Below are positions 19,125-27,203 of a DNA stretch of 64,000 nucleotides, piece by piece. Position 1 is the stretch's first letter. Each line of letters begins with the position of its first letter. Origin of the DNA: Zhihengliuella halotolerans (GTDB lineage: Bacteria > Actinomycetota > Actinomycetes > Actinomycetales > Micrococcaceae); assembly GCF_004217565.1 (NCBI RefSeq), contig NZ_SHLA01000001.1, forward strand, positions 806,001 to 870,000, given 5' to 3'. Under the pieces are notes generated by a model. The model had not been told where the DNA came from. It ran no database searches and was given only the letters and a program-made list of their open reading frames with translations. Position numbers and translations under genes: made by a program.

Positions 19125-19928
19125 ATGTCCGAATCCCTGACCCTGCCCGACGCGGCCCCGCGCTCGGGGCGCGCCCGCCTGCTCACTGCCGCCGGCATCC
19201 TGCTGCTGGCCGGCACGTATGCCGCACTCGTCCTTACCCAGCCCGAGGGTCTCGTCGACGGCCTCGGACAGGGAGTGGCCCTCGCGACGTTCGGCGCCTA
19301 CCTTGCCGCCGCGCTGCTGCTGCTCGGTGCCGCCCTGCCGCAGCTGCCGCCGGCCGCGCTCACGCTCATCCCGGTTGCGCTCGCGCTGAACATCCTGCTC
19401 GGGCAGTTCGTCGGCTACACGCTCATCCCGCTCTACGTCGACTCGATCGGCACCGTGCTCGTCGGCTTCCTCGCCGGCCGCCGCGCCGGAGCGGCCACGG
19501 GCGTGCTCGGCATCCTCGTCTGGTCGCTGTTCAACCCGACGGTCCTGCCGTTCGCCGCCGGCGCCGCGCTCGTCGGCTTCCTCGCCGGCGCCGCGGCCCG
19601 CGTCGGGGCGCTGCGCCGCGTCTACCTGGCTCCGGTCGCCGGCCTCGTCACGGGCGTGATCGCCGGCGTCGTCTCCGCCCCCGTGGCCGCGTTCGTCTAC
19701 GGCGGCACCGCCGGCGTCGGCACGGGCGCCCTCGTCGGAGCCTTCCGCGCGATGGGCGACTCGCTGCTCGGCGCCGTCACGAAGCAGGCCCTCGTCTCCG
19801 ACCCGGGTGACAAGGCAATCGCCTTCCTCGTCGCCGCGCTGCTCGTCTACGCGCTGCCGGCCCGGCTGACCTCCGGCTTCGGCTTCGTCCGCCGCTACCG
19901 CGTCCTCGCCCGCCGCAGCGCCGGATAA
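19125..19928 (+). CDS. ECF transporter S component (substrate-binding membrane protein)
   Basis: Polytopic membrane protein of 267 residues with about 6-7 hydrophobic segments after a short hydrophilic N-terminus. It is the specificity subunit of an energy-coupling factor importer, as shown by the T and A genes that follow 17 bases downstream. Conserved-looking segments: LIPLYVDSIGTVLVGFLAGR and GAFRAMGDSLLGAVTKQ, resembling HMP/thiamine-precursor-type S components but not decisive. TGAGGA precedes the ATG. Substrate unknown; the nucleoside hydrolase next door hints at a nucleoside- or vitamin-related compound. Confidence 0.8.
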   Translation: MSESLTLPDAAPRSGRARLLTAAGILLLAGTYAALVLTQPEGLVDGLGQGVALATFGAYLAAALLLLGAALPQLPPAALTLIPVALALNILLGQFVGYTLIPLYVDSIGTVLVGFLAGRRAGAATGVLGILVWSLFNPTVLPFAAGAALVGFLAGAAARVGALRRVYLAPVAGLVTGVIAGVVSAPVAAFVYGGTAGVGTGALVGAFRAMGDSLLGAVTKQALVSDPGDKAIAFLVAALLVYALPARLTSGFGFVRRYRVLARRSAG

Positions 19929-19944
19929 TCCGGCGCCCGCCGTC

Positions 19945-20712
19945 ATGCCCGTATTCGCCCGGCTGCACCCGTTCACCGTGCTCGCCGTCGCCGCGGCGGT
20001 CGTCACGACGACGACGGCGCTCGGCACCTGGCTGGTCACTCTCGCCGTCGTGCTCACGTGCCTCGCGCTCGCCGCGGCCGCCGGGAAGCTGACGCGCCTC
20101 GCGGCCGCCGCGCTCGCGATCCTCACCCCGGCCTGGGGGTCGCAGCTGATCATCCACGGCCTCGTCGGCCGCACCGGGGAGCGGGTGCTCGCGTCGGCCG
20201 GGCCGCTGCGCATCACCGAAGAGGGGCTCGAGACCGCGGCCGGCCTCGCCGCGCGGCTGTCCGTCCTGGTCGTCGTGGGGCTGCTGTGCGCGCTCGTCAT
20301 CGACCCGCACGACCTCGTCGCCGGCGTCGACCTCTCGCCGGCCCCGCCGCAGGCCGGCTACCTCGTCGCCGCGTCGCTCTCGGTGCTGCCCCGCCTCGCC
20401 GCCCGCCAGCGCGCGATCGGCGAGGCCCAGGCCCTGCGCGGGGCGCGCATCGGCCGCGGGCCGGTCGGGTGGTGGACCCGGCTGCGGCTGCGCTCGGTGC
20501 CGCTCGTACTCTCCGCGGTGCACGATGCCGCCGACCGCGCCCCGCACCTGGCCGCCCGCGGCTTCCCGCCGCGCACCCGGGTCACCCGGTTGCGCGTGGT
20601 GCCCGATTCCCGTGCCCAACGCGTGGTGCGGCGCATCGCGCTCGCCGCCGCCGTCGTTGCGCCGGCCGCCCTGCTGGCGCTGCCCGCACTGCTTCCAGGC
20701 GGCGACGCGTGA
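19945..20712 (+). CDS. ecfT: ECF transporter T component (EcfT/CbiQ family)
   Basis: Membrane scaffold of 255 residues linking the S component to the ATPases. Several hydrophobic segments in the first 150 residues are followed by the cytoplasmic coupling helices with the family's Arg motifs: RQRAIGEAQALRGARIG and HLAARGFPPRTRV (Ala-Arg-Gly). These contact the ATP-binding domains. The stop overlaps the next start (GTGA), so the ATPase is co-translated. Start is the ATG at 19945. Confidence 0.87.
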   Translation: MPVFARLHPFTVLAVAAAVVTTTTALGTWLVTLAVVLTCLALAAAAGKLTRLAAAALAILTPAWGSQLIIHGLVGRTGERVLASAGPLRITEEGLETAAGLAARLSVLVVVGLLCALVIDPHDLVAGVDLSPAPPQAGYLVAASLSVLPRLAARQRAIGEAQALRGARIGRGPVGWWTRLRLRSVPLVLSAVHDAADRAPHLAARGFPPRTRVTRLRVVPDSRAQRVVRRIALAAAVVAPAALLALPALLPGGDA

Positions 20713-22142
20713 GCGTGATCCTGGGCGCGGAGATCGAGGCGTTTCGCTACGCGGAGGCGGCGGAGGACGCCCTCGCGGGCGTCGGGATCGAGGTGGCAGC
20801 CGGCGCGCTTGTCGGGATCGTCGGGGCGGCCGGCAGCGGCAAGTCCACGCTCGGGGCGGTGGCGGCCGGCTTGCTGCCGCGCGCCGCGCTCGGTTCGGAG
20901 GCCGCCGGGAACGACGGCGACCGGCTCACCGCGCGCCTCGACGTCACCGGCCAGCGGCTCGACTTCGGCCCCGGGCGAGCCCCGCGCATCGACGTCGCGG
21001 CGTGGGCGCGGCGCGTCGGCCTGCTGCCCCAGGACGCCCGCCACTACCTTTCGGGTGTGCGCGCCACCGTGCGCGAGGAGCTGGCTTTCGGCCTCGAGAA
21101 CGCGGATGTCCCGCGCACACGGATGTCCGCCGCCGTCGACTCGGTCGCGGACGGGCTCGGGATCGCCGGGCTGCTCGCTTCTTCCCCTGAACGGATCTCC
21201 GGCGGGCAGGAGCGACTCGTGGCCATCGCGGCGCTGGCCGTCGCGGCACCCGCGGTCCTCGTTTTGGACGAGCCGCTCGCCGGGCTCGACGCGCACGTCC
21301 GCGCGGAGGTGCTCGGGCTCATTGCGCGGCTGCGCGCCCGAGGCACGGCGGTCGTGGCGCTCGCCGCGGAGTACGACGAGTTGATCCGCGAGGCCGACGT
21401 CGTGCACGTGCTCTCCGACGGGCGCATCGTCGCCGCCGGGACGCCCGGCGAGGTCCGGGCGGCGGCGGGCGAGCACGGAGTCCTGATCGATGTGGATGAT
21501 CCGGAGGCGCGGCCCCGCGCGACCGGGGCGGAGGTCCTGCTCGAGTTCGAGGGTGTCCGGCTGCGCCACCGCAGTGCCGCCCTACCCGCGGTCGAGGGCC
21601 TCGACCTGCGGGTCGCCGCCGGGCGCTGCACGGCACTTCTCGGGCCCAACGGGGCCGGAAAGACGACCGTGCTGAAGGCCGCAGCGGGCCTGCTGGCCCC
21701 CGAGGCCGGCCGCGTGCGCGTCGAGGAGCCCGGCCTGCTGCTGCAGAACCCCGCGGACCAGCTCTTCGAGCGCACGGTCGAACGGGAGGTCGGCTTCGGG
21801 CTGGCCGGGGGTCGGCGGAACCCAGCCGTCGCGGACACGCTGGCGCGGCTCGGCCTGGAAGGCGCCGCAGGGGCGCACCCCTACGAGCTGCCCGCCTCGC
21901 AGCGGCGGCTCGTGGCGCTCGCGTCCGTCCTCGCTCGGCGACCGCGCGTACTGCTGCTGGACGAGCCGACCGTCGCGCTCGATGCCGCGGGCCGCCGGTT
22001 CCTGATGTCGGTGATCCGCGACGCGCTGGATCGGGGCGCAGGGGTGCTCGTGAGCACCCACGACGAGTCGTTCGCCGCCGCCGTCGCGCAGGAGAGCATC
22101 CGGCTCACCGGCCGTGACGGTCCTGAGCCTGGCGGGTCCTAG
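20709..22142 (+). CDS. Fused double ATP-binding subunit of the ECF transporter (EcfA-EcfA')
   Basis: Protein of 477 residues carrying two ABC ATPase domains. Domain 1: Walker A GAAGSGKST (Lys45), signature ISGGQERL (163-170), Walker B VLVLDEP (Asp187-Glu188), but the H-loop reads ALAAEYD with Glu221 where His is expected. Domain 2: Walker A GPNGAGKTT (Lys318), Q-loop LLLQNP, signature ELPASQRR with LPASQ (394-398) instead of LSGGQ, Walker B LLLDEP (Asp418-Glu419), H-loop STHDE (His451). One composite site therefore looks canonical and one degenerate. GTG start overlaps the ecfT stop. It converges with the Rieske gene with a 4-base overlap at the stop codons. Confidence 0.92.
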   Translation: MSVILGAEIEAFRYAEAAEDALAGVGIEVAAGALVGIVGAAGSGKSTLGAVAAGLLPRAALGSEAAGNDGDRLTARLDVTGQRLDFGPGRAPRIDVAAWARRVGLLPQDARHYLSGVRATVREELAFGLENADVPRTRMSAAVDSVADGLGIAGLLASSPERISGGQERLVAIAALAVAAPAVLVLDEPLAGLDAHVRAEVLGLIARLRARGTAVVALAAEYDELIREADVVHVLSDGRIVAAGTPGEVRAAAGEHGVLIDVDDPEARPRATGAEVLLEFEGVRLRHRSAALPAVEGLDLRVAAGRCTALLGPNGAGKTTVLKAAAGLLAPEAGRVRVEEPGLLLQNPADQLFERTVEREVGFGLAGGRRNPAVADTLARLGLEGAAGAHPYELPASQRRLVALASVLARRPRVLLLDEPTVALDAAGRRFLMSVIRDALDRGAGVLVSTHDESFAAAVAQESIRLTGRDGPEPGGS

Positions 22143-22591
22143 ACGTAGACGACGACGTCCTCGCCGTCGATCTCGGCGGCGAACCGCTCGAGCGGGTCCT
22201 TCGCGGGCCCCGCGACGGCCGCTCCGTCCTCCGGCGAGAATTCGGAATTGTGGCACGGGCACTGGAAGGCGTCCGCCTCGCCGACCATCACCTGGCAGCC
22301 CTGGTGCGTGCACAGCGCGCGGTACGCGAGGACGTCGGTCTCGCTCGGGCGGAACAGCAGGTAGTTGCGCCCGTCGATCTCGACGGCGAGCTTGGAGCCG
22401 CGGGGCAGGTCGGCGGCGGGCGCGACGACGTGGGCCGCGGCGTCGGAGGGGGCCGTCGGCACGGCAGAGGGCTCGGCCGGGCCGGAGCACGCGGCCAGGG
22501 CGGCCGCGGCACCGGCGGCGGGTGCCGCGGCGAGGACGCGGCGGCGGGACGTGTGGGCTGGGGCGGTGGTCGCGGGCGTCGAATCGGTCAT
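22139..22591 (-). CDS. Rieske [2Fe-2S] lipoprotein, Tat-exported
   Basis: Protein of 150 residues. N-terminus has the twin-arginine motif SRRRVLAAA (residues 15-23) and a lipobox LAAC (Cys35), so it should be exported folded and anchored outside the membrane. The cluster ligands are Cys94 and His96 in CTHQGC and Cys111 and His114 in CPCHNS; Cys99 and Cys113 can form the stabilising disulfide. It ends in the Rieske fold strand EIDGEDVVVYV. TAAGCT lies 6 bases before the ATG: probably leaderless. No cytochrome or oxygenase subunit is adjacent, so the electron partner is unknown. Confidence 0.93.
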   Translation of the reverse strand: MTDSTPATTAPAHTSRRRVLAAAPAAGAAAALAACSGPAEPSAVPTAPSDAAAHVVAPAADLPRGSKLAVEIDGRNYLLFRPSETDVLAYRALCTHQGCQVMVGEADAFQCPCHNSEFSPEDGAAVAGPAKDPLERFAAEIDGEDVVVYV

Positions 22592-22637
22592 GACGAAAGC
22601 TTACCGATCCGACGCCGCGCGGGCACCGGTGCCGCGC

Positions 22638-24773
22638 TCAGGAGTGGAAACGGCGTCCGTTCACGCGCTCGGATGCCCCGACCTGATCCAGGTACGGCGT
22701 GATGCCGCCGAGGTGCATCGGCCAGCCGGCGCCGAGGATCATGCACAGGTCCACGTCCTCGGGGCTGGCCACCACGCCCTCGGCGAGCAGCAGGCCGATC
22801 TCCTCGGCGAGGGCGTCTTGGGTCCGCGCGAGCAGCTCCTCGGACGTCGACGGCGAGTCCCCGAAGGTCAGCAGCGAGGTCGTGCTCTCGGGGATGGACA
22901 AGCTCCCGTCGTCGTTCCTGACCCAGAGGCCGGTGACCTTGTTTTCGATCAGGCGCTGCAGGTTCGCCGAAACCCGGAAGCGGTCGCCGAAGGCGGCATG
23001 CAGGGACTCCATCACGTGTTGGGCGACCGGGATGCCGACCATCTCCAGCAGCGTGAACGGCGTCATCGGCAGGCCCATCGGGCGCAGGGCGCGGTCGGCG
23101 ACGAGCGCGGGCGTGCCGTCGTCGTACGCGTTCTGGATCTCGCCCATGAGGCGCAGCAGGATGCGGTTGACCACGAAGGCGGCGGCGTCCTGGACGAGGA
23201 CCGCGGTCTTGCGCAGACCCTTGGCGAGGGCGAACGCGGTGGCGACGACGGCGTCGTCGGTCTTCTCGGTCGCGACGATCTCGACGAGGGGCATGACGGC
23301 GACCGGGTTGAAGAAGTGGAAGCCCACGACGCGCTCGGGGTGCGTCAGGTCCGCGGCCATCGCGGTCACGGAGAGAGACGACGTGTTCGTCGCGAGGATG
23401 CACTCGGATGAGACGACGGCCTCGACCTCGGCGAAGACCTTCTTCTTGACCTCGAGCTCCTCGAACACGGCCTCGATCACGAGGTCCGCGTCGGCGAAGT
23501 CCGCCTTGTCGGTTGTGCCGACGACGAGCTCCTTGACGGCGGCCGCGTCCTCGGGGCGCAGCCTGCCCTTGGCGACCTGCTTGTCGAGCTCGCCGCGGAT
23601 GTAGGAGAGTCCGCGCTCGACGCGTTCGGCGTCGATGTCCGTGATCGTCACCGGAACGCGCAAGGCCTTGGCGAACAGCAGCGCGAACTGGCCGGCCATG
23701 AGCCCCGCCCCGACCACGCCGACGCGCTGGATGGGCCGGGCCAGGGCGGCATCTGGTGCGCCGGCCGGGCGCTTGGCGCGCTTCTGAACGAGGTCGAGGA
23801 ACGCGTAGACGGTGTTGTGGAACTCGTGCGAGCCCATGAGGCCCACGAGCGCGTTGACCTCGAGTTCGACCGAGTCGGCCTGGCTCAGGTGCTGGCCGGC
23901 TTTCATGACCTCGAGAACCTTCAGCGGGGCCGGGGCGGCGTTGGAGATCTTGGCCTCGACGAACGCGGCGGCCTTCTCCAGCGCGGCGTCCCAGCGGGCC
24001 GCGCCCTCCGGCGTCGTCGGGTCGACGGCGTGCGGGCGGGGCACCTCGGCGCCCTCCAGGACGGACGCGGCCCACGCGATCGACTCCTCGAGGAACGTGT
24101 CCTGCTCGAAGTGCACGTCCATGATGCCGAGGTCGAGGGCTTCGGCGGCCGAGAGGGACCGGTTATTGTTCAGCGGGTTCTCGATCATGACCTTCAGGGC
24201 CGCTTCGGGCCCGATCAGGCGCGGCAGGCGGTACGTGCCGCCCCAGCCCGGGACGAGGCCGATGAAGGCCTCCGGCAGGCCGAGCCCCTTGGCCCCGGAT
24301 GCCACGGTCCGGTAGTTCGCGGCCAGGGCGACCTCGAGTCCACCGCCGAGTGCGACGCCGTTGACGAAGGCGAACGTCGGCACGCCGAGGTCCGCGAGCA
24401 GGGAGTAGGCGGTGTGGCCGAGTTCGGCCATCTGACCGCCGCGGGTGCTGTCGCGCAGCGTCGAGACGGTGGTCAGGTCGGCGCCGGCGACGAAGAATCC
24501 GGGTTTGCCGATGACCGCCAGCCCGTGGATCTCGCCGCGGGCGGCGCGGTCGCGTGCCGCAGTGAGGGCGCGGCCGAACTCGATCAGCGTGTTGGGGCCG
24601 AGCGTCGTCGGGCGCTTCGCGTCGAGGCCGTTGTCGAGCGTGATCACGGCGAGCGTGCGGCCGCCGGGCAGCGCGTGGTCGGCCGTGGTGGAGTGCGTGA
24701 TGACCTCGTCCGGCACTTCGGCCGCGAGGTCGGCGAACCGGGTGAACTCGTCCTGGGCGGTGTCCTGCGTCAT
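22638..24773 (-). CDS. fadB: Bifunctional enoyl-CoA hydratase / 3-hydroxyacyl-CoA dehydrogenase (FadB-like)
   Basis: Beta-oxidation multifunctional enzyme of 711 residues. N-terminal crotonase domain (about 1-270) has GKPGFFVAGADLTTV and NGVALGGGLEVALAANYR, the oxyanion-hole region. The NAD-binding dehydrogenase domain starts near residue 352 (VGVVGAGLMAGQFALLFAKA) and carries ERVVGFHFFNPVAVMPLVEI with the catalytic His. A C-terminal dehydrogenase-type domain ends the protein. The ATG follows AAGGATTCTCA. The companion thiolase is not adjacent; a nitronate monooxygenase lies upstream instead. TATGGT (complement of 24816-24821) is a plausible -10. Confidence 0.95.
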   Translation of the reverse strand: MTQDTAQDEFTRFADLAAEVPDEVITHSTTADHALPGGRTLAVITLDNGLDAKRPTTLGPNTLIEFGRALTAARDRAARGEIHGLAVIGKPGFFVAGADLTTVSTLRDSTRGGQMAELGHTAYSLLADLGVPTFAFVNGVALGGGLEVALAANYRTVASGAKGLGLPEAFIGLVPGWGGTYRLPRLIGPEAALKVMIENPLNNNRSLSAAEALDLGIMDVHFEQDTFLEESIAWAASVLEGAEVPRPHAVDPTTPEGAARWDAALEKAAAFVEAKISNAAPAPLKVLEVMKAGQHLSQADSVELEVNALVGLMGSHEFHNTVYAFLDLVQKRAKRPAGAPDAALARPIQRVGVVGAGLMAGQFALLFAKALRVPVTITDIDAERVERGLSYIRGELDKQVAKGRLRPEDAAAVKELVVGTTDKADFADADLVIEAVFEELEVKKKVFAEVEAVVSSECILATNTSSLSVTAMAADLTHPERVVGFHFFNPVAVMPLVEIVATEKTDDAVVATAFALAKGLRKTAVLVQDAAAFVVNRILLRLMGEIQNAYDDGTPALVADRALRPMGLPMTPFTLLEMVGIPVAQHVMESLHAAFGDRFRVSANLQRLIENKVTGLWVRNDDGSLSIPESTTSLLTFGDSPSTSEELLARTQDALAEEIGLLLAEGVVASPEDVDLCMILGAGWPMHLGGITPYLDQVGASERVNGRRFHS

Positions 24774-24815
24774 TGAGAATCCTTTCGACGGACTGTCGCG
24801 ATCGGTGTGACCTGA

Positions 24816-24837
24816 ACCATATGTTACTTGTCGGTAA
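24816..24837 (-). promoter_or_regulatory. Candidate fadB promoter with weak palindrome
   Basis: On the minus strand, TTACCGACAAGTAA (24824-24837) precedes the -10 candidate TATGGT (24816-24821). The arms are only TTAC/GTAA, which matches the loose form of some TetR/FadR operators in fatty-acid genes. It overlaps the last codons of the nitronate monooxygenase gene. Confidence 0.25.
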
Positions 24838-25897
24838 TAACTGTGGCAATTGCGGGGTCGGTACCGCCGGCGAGCCACCGGGTGATCGCGGCCGCCGGAG
24901 CAGGCCGGGCTCCCGCATAGTTCGTCCCGGCCCACAGGTGCAGCCGCTCGGGATCGCCCGCGCTGGCCGCGGCGGCGCGCAGGGGGCGCGTCAGGTGATG
25001 CACGGCGGGGTAGGCGGAGGGGGCCGCGGAGCCGACCTCGAGCGCCAGCGTGTTGGCCAACCCGCGCGCCGTCCGGCCGGTGAAGGCGCGGGTCACGAGC
25101 GTGTCGCGCCCGGCGGTGGCCAGGGCGGCGGCGTGCGTCGCGTTTGTTCCGGCCTCGTCCGCGCGCAGGTACGCGGTTCCGGCCATCGCGGAGTCGGCGC
25201 CGAGCTCGAGCACCTCGCGCACCCGTCGGGGTGTGTCGATCCCTCCGGTTGCGGTGATGTGCGGCCGCCTGCGCGCCTCCGACAGGGCCGCGATCACGGC
25301 CGGCAGCAGGACCTCGAGGGGGCGGTCGTCGGGCGCCGCGGCCGCGTCGTGGGTCCCGCGGTGCCCGCCGGCCTCGGGTCCCTGCACACAGATGCCGTCG
25401 ACGTCCAGCGCGACGGCGGCGCGGGCCTCACCCTCGTTCGTCACCGTGGCGACGGTCAGGGTGCCGAGTGCGCGCAGCCGGGCGACGTCGTCGTGCCCCG
25501 GCAGGCCGAACGTGAAGGAGACGAGCTCCGGCGGCGCCGGCAAGGCGCACAGGGCGTCGAGCTTGGCGCGGTAGTGATCGTCGTCGTCCCAGGGCAGGTC
25601 CGCGACGGCGGGCAGGCGCACGCCGCGGAGGTCTGCGTGCGGGACGAGGCGCTCGCGGTAGGCGGCGACGGCATCGACATCGGCGGCGGGCGGGCCGGGC
25701 ACGAACAGGTTCACGCCCAGCGGGGCGTGCGTGAGCGCCCTGGCCGCGCGGACCGCGCCGAGCAGGCTCTCGGCGGTGAGGTAGCCGCCGGCGAGGAAAC
25801 CGAGGCCCCCGGCGCCGGAGACGGCGGCCGCGAGCTCCGGAGTGGAGGGCCCGCCCGCCATGGGCGCCTGGATGATGCGCGGAACATTTTCGAGCAT
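24824..25897 (-). CDS. Nitronate monooxygenase / NAD(P)H-dependent flavin oxidoreductase
   Basis: FMN-binding TIM-barrel enzyme of 357 residues that oxidises propionate-3-nitronate or related nitronates. Start MLENVPRIIQAPMAGGPSTP is the family opening (FMN-contact QAPMAGG), then GFLAGGYLTAESLL, GVNLFVPGPP, and the flavin phosphate-binding region VQGPEAGGHRGTHD and ITATGGIDTPRRV. FMN is bound without a Rossmann fold. It is 21 bases after RNase D on the same strand, so cotranscribed. Family members outside nitronate detoxification (2-nitropropane dioxygenase-like, enoyl-reductase-like) cannot be excluded. Confidence 0.88.
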   Translation of the reverse strand: MLENVPRIIQAPMAGGPSTPELAAAVSGAGGLGFLAGGYLTAESLLGAVRAARALTHAPLGVNLFVPGPPAADVDAVAAYRERLVPHADLRGVRLPAVADLPWDDDDHYRAKLDALCALPAPPELVSFTFGLPGHDDVARLRALGTLTVATVTNEGEARAAVALDVDGICVQGPEAGGHRGTHDAAAAPDDRPLEVLLPAVIAALSEARRRPHITATGGIDTPRRVREVLELGADSAMAGTAYLRADEAGTNATHAAALATAGRDTLVTRAFTGRTARGLANTLALEVGSAAPSAYPAVHHLTRPLRAAAASAGDPERLHLWAGTNYAGARPAPAAAITRWLAGGTDPAIATVITDK

Positions 25898-25918
25898 GGG
25901 GCCTCCTTGAGTTGGTGC

Positions 25919-27145
25919 CTACTTGCCCTGCGGCTCCGGGTCGAGGAACGCGACCGTGATGATGGGCGAGGTCAGCCGGACCTGCCACTCGCGTGCGCCG
26001 AGCTCGCGCAGGGCGGCGGCGATGGTGTCCGGGTCGATCGGCTGCGGCGGGTGCCAGGAGATGCGGCGCAGGAAGTCCGGCGTCAGCAGGTTCTCGAGCG
26101 GCATGTTCAGCTCCTCGGCCTTGCGCGTCAGGCGCGGCTTGGCCGTGTTCAGCCGGGCAGCCGCGTCCGGGTTCTTCTCAGCCCAGACGCGCGGTGGGGG
26201 CGGCGAGTTCGAGGACACCTGCATCGGCGGCAGATCCTCCGTGTTGCGGGCCGCGTTCAACGCCCGGATCCAGCGCGGCGCCTCCTTCGACGCGGCGCGG
26301 CCGTGGAAGCCGGGCGTGTTCAGCAGGGCGGGCACGGTCGCGGGCATGGTCTTGGCCGCGGCGACGATGGACTTGTCCGGGATGATGCGCCCGGGGGCGA
26401 CGTCGCGGTTCTCGGCGAGGGATTCGCGCTCGTACCAGAGCTCGCGTGCGGCGGCCAGCTGCCGGCGGTCGCGCAGCCCGTGCAGCCCCGAGAGGCGCCG
26501 CCAGGGATCCTGGCGCGGGGCCGGGCTGCCCGCGAGGCGGATGGCCTCGAACTCCTCGAGGGCAAAGGAGAGCTTGCCGTCCGCCTCCAGCAGTTCGGCG
26601 AGCTCGGCGCGCAGGTCCACGAGGATCTCGACGTCGAGGGCCGCGTAGGTCAGCCACGGCTTGGGCAGCGGGCGCTTGGACCAGTCGGCGGCGGAGTGTT
26701 CCTTGGCCAGGGCCAGACCCAGCAGGGATTCGACGACGGCGCCCAGGCCCACGCGGGGCAGGCCCGCGATGCGGGCGGCCAGTTCGGTGTCGAAGAGCGC
26801 GTCCGGGTGCATGCCGACGTCGGCCAGGCACGGCAGGTCCTGGGTCGCGGCGTGCAGGATCCACTCGACGCCGCGCAAGGCCTCGTCGATCGGCTTGAGG
26901 TCCTCGAACGCCTCGGGGTCGATGAGCCACGTGCCCGCGCCCTCGCGCCTCACCTGCACGAGGAAGGCGCGCTGGCCGTAGCGGTAGCCCGAGGCCCGCT
27001 CGGCGTCCACGGCGGCGGGGCCGCTGCCGTTGGCGAGTGCTTCGGCGGCGCGGCGCAGCCCGGACTCGGTGTTGACGACGAGCGGCACGCCCTCCCGGGG
27101 CTCCGTCAGCGGGGTGGGAGGGGATGCTTGGCTGGTTTCCGTCAT
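25919..27145 (-). CDS. rnd: Ribonuclease D with HRDC domain
   Basis: 3'-5' exoribonuclease for tRNA and structured RNA processing, 408 residues. DEDDy catalytic residues: Asp/Glu in AVDAERASGYRYGQRA, Asp in HAATQDLPCL and in the FDTELA region, Tyr/Asp in TYAALDVEIL. The HRDC domain follows at about residues 225-300 (AARELWYERESLAENRDVAP, then AAKTMPATVPALLN). The ATG overlaps the start region of a GGAGG ribosome site, with TAGACT (complement of 27156-27161) as the -10. Neighbour of the DUF3000 gene as in many Actinobacteria. Confidence 0.93.
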   Translation of the reverse strand: MTETSQASPPTPLTEPREGVPLVVNTESGLRRAAEALANGSGPAAVDAERASGYRYGQRAFLVQVRREGAGTWLIDPEAFEDLKPIDEALRGVEWILHAATQDLPCLADVGMHPDALFDTELAARIAGLPRVGLGAVVESLLGLALAKEHSAADWSKRPLPKPWLTYAALDVEILVDLRAELAELLEADGKLSFALEEFEAIRLAGSPAPRQDPWRRLSGLHGLRDRRQLAAARELWYERESLAENRDVAPGRIIPDKSIVAAAKTMPATVPALLNTPGFHGRAASKEAPRWIRALNAARNTEDLPPMQVSSNSPPPPRVWAEKNPDAAARLNTAKPRLTRKAEELNMPLENLLTPDFLRRISWHPPQPIDPDTIAAALRELGAREWQVRLTSPIITVAFLDPEPQGK

Positions 27146-27155
27146 GATGGCCTCC

Positions 27156-27161
27156 AGTCTA
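27156..27161 (-). promoter_or_regulatory. Candidate -10 for RNase D
   Basis: TAGACT on the minus strand, 10 bases before the rnd ATG, overlapping the ribosome-site region GGAGG. A short or leaderless 5' end is likely. Confidence 0.4.
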
Positions 27162-27203
27162 CGTGGGTCGGCCGCTGCGGGCCGAGGCGGTTCGGGACCG
27201 GGG

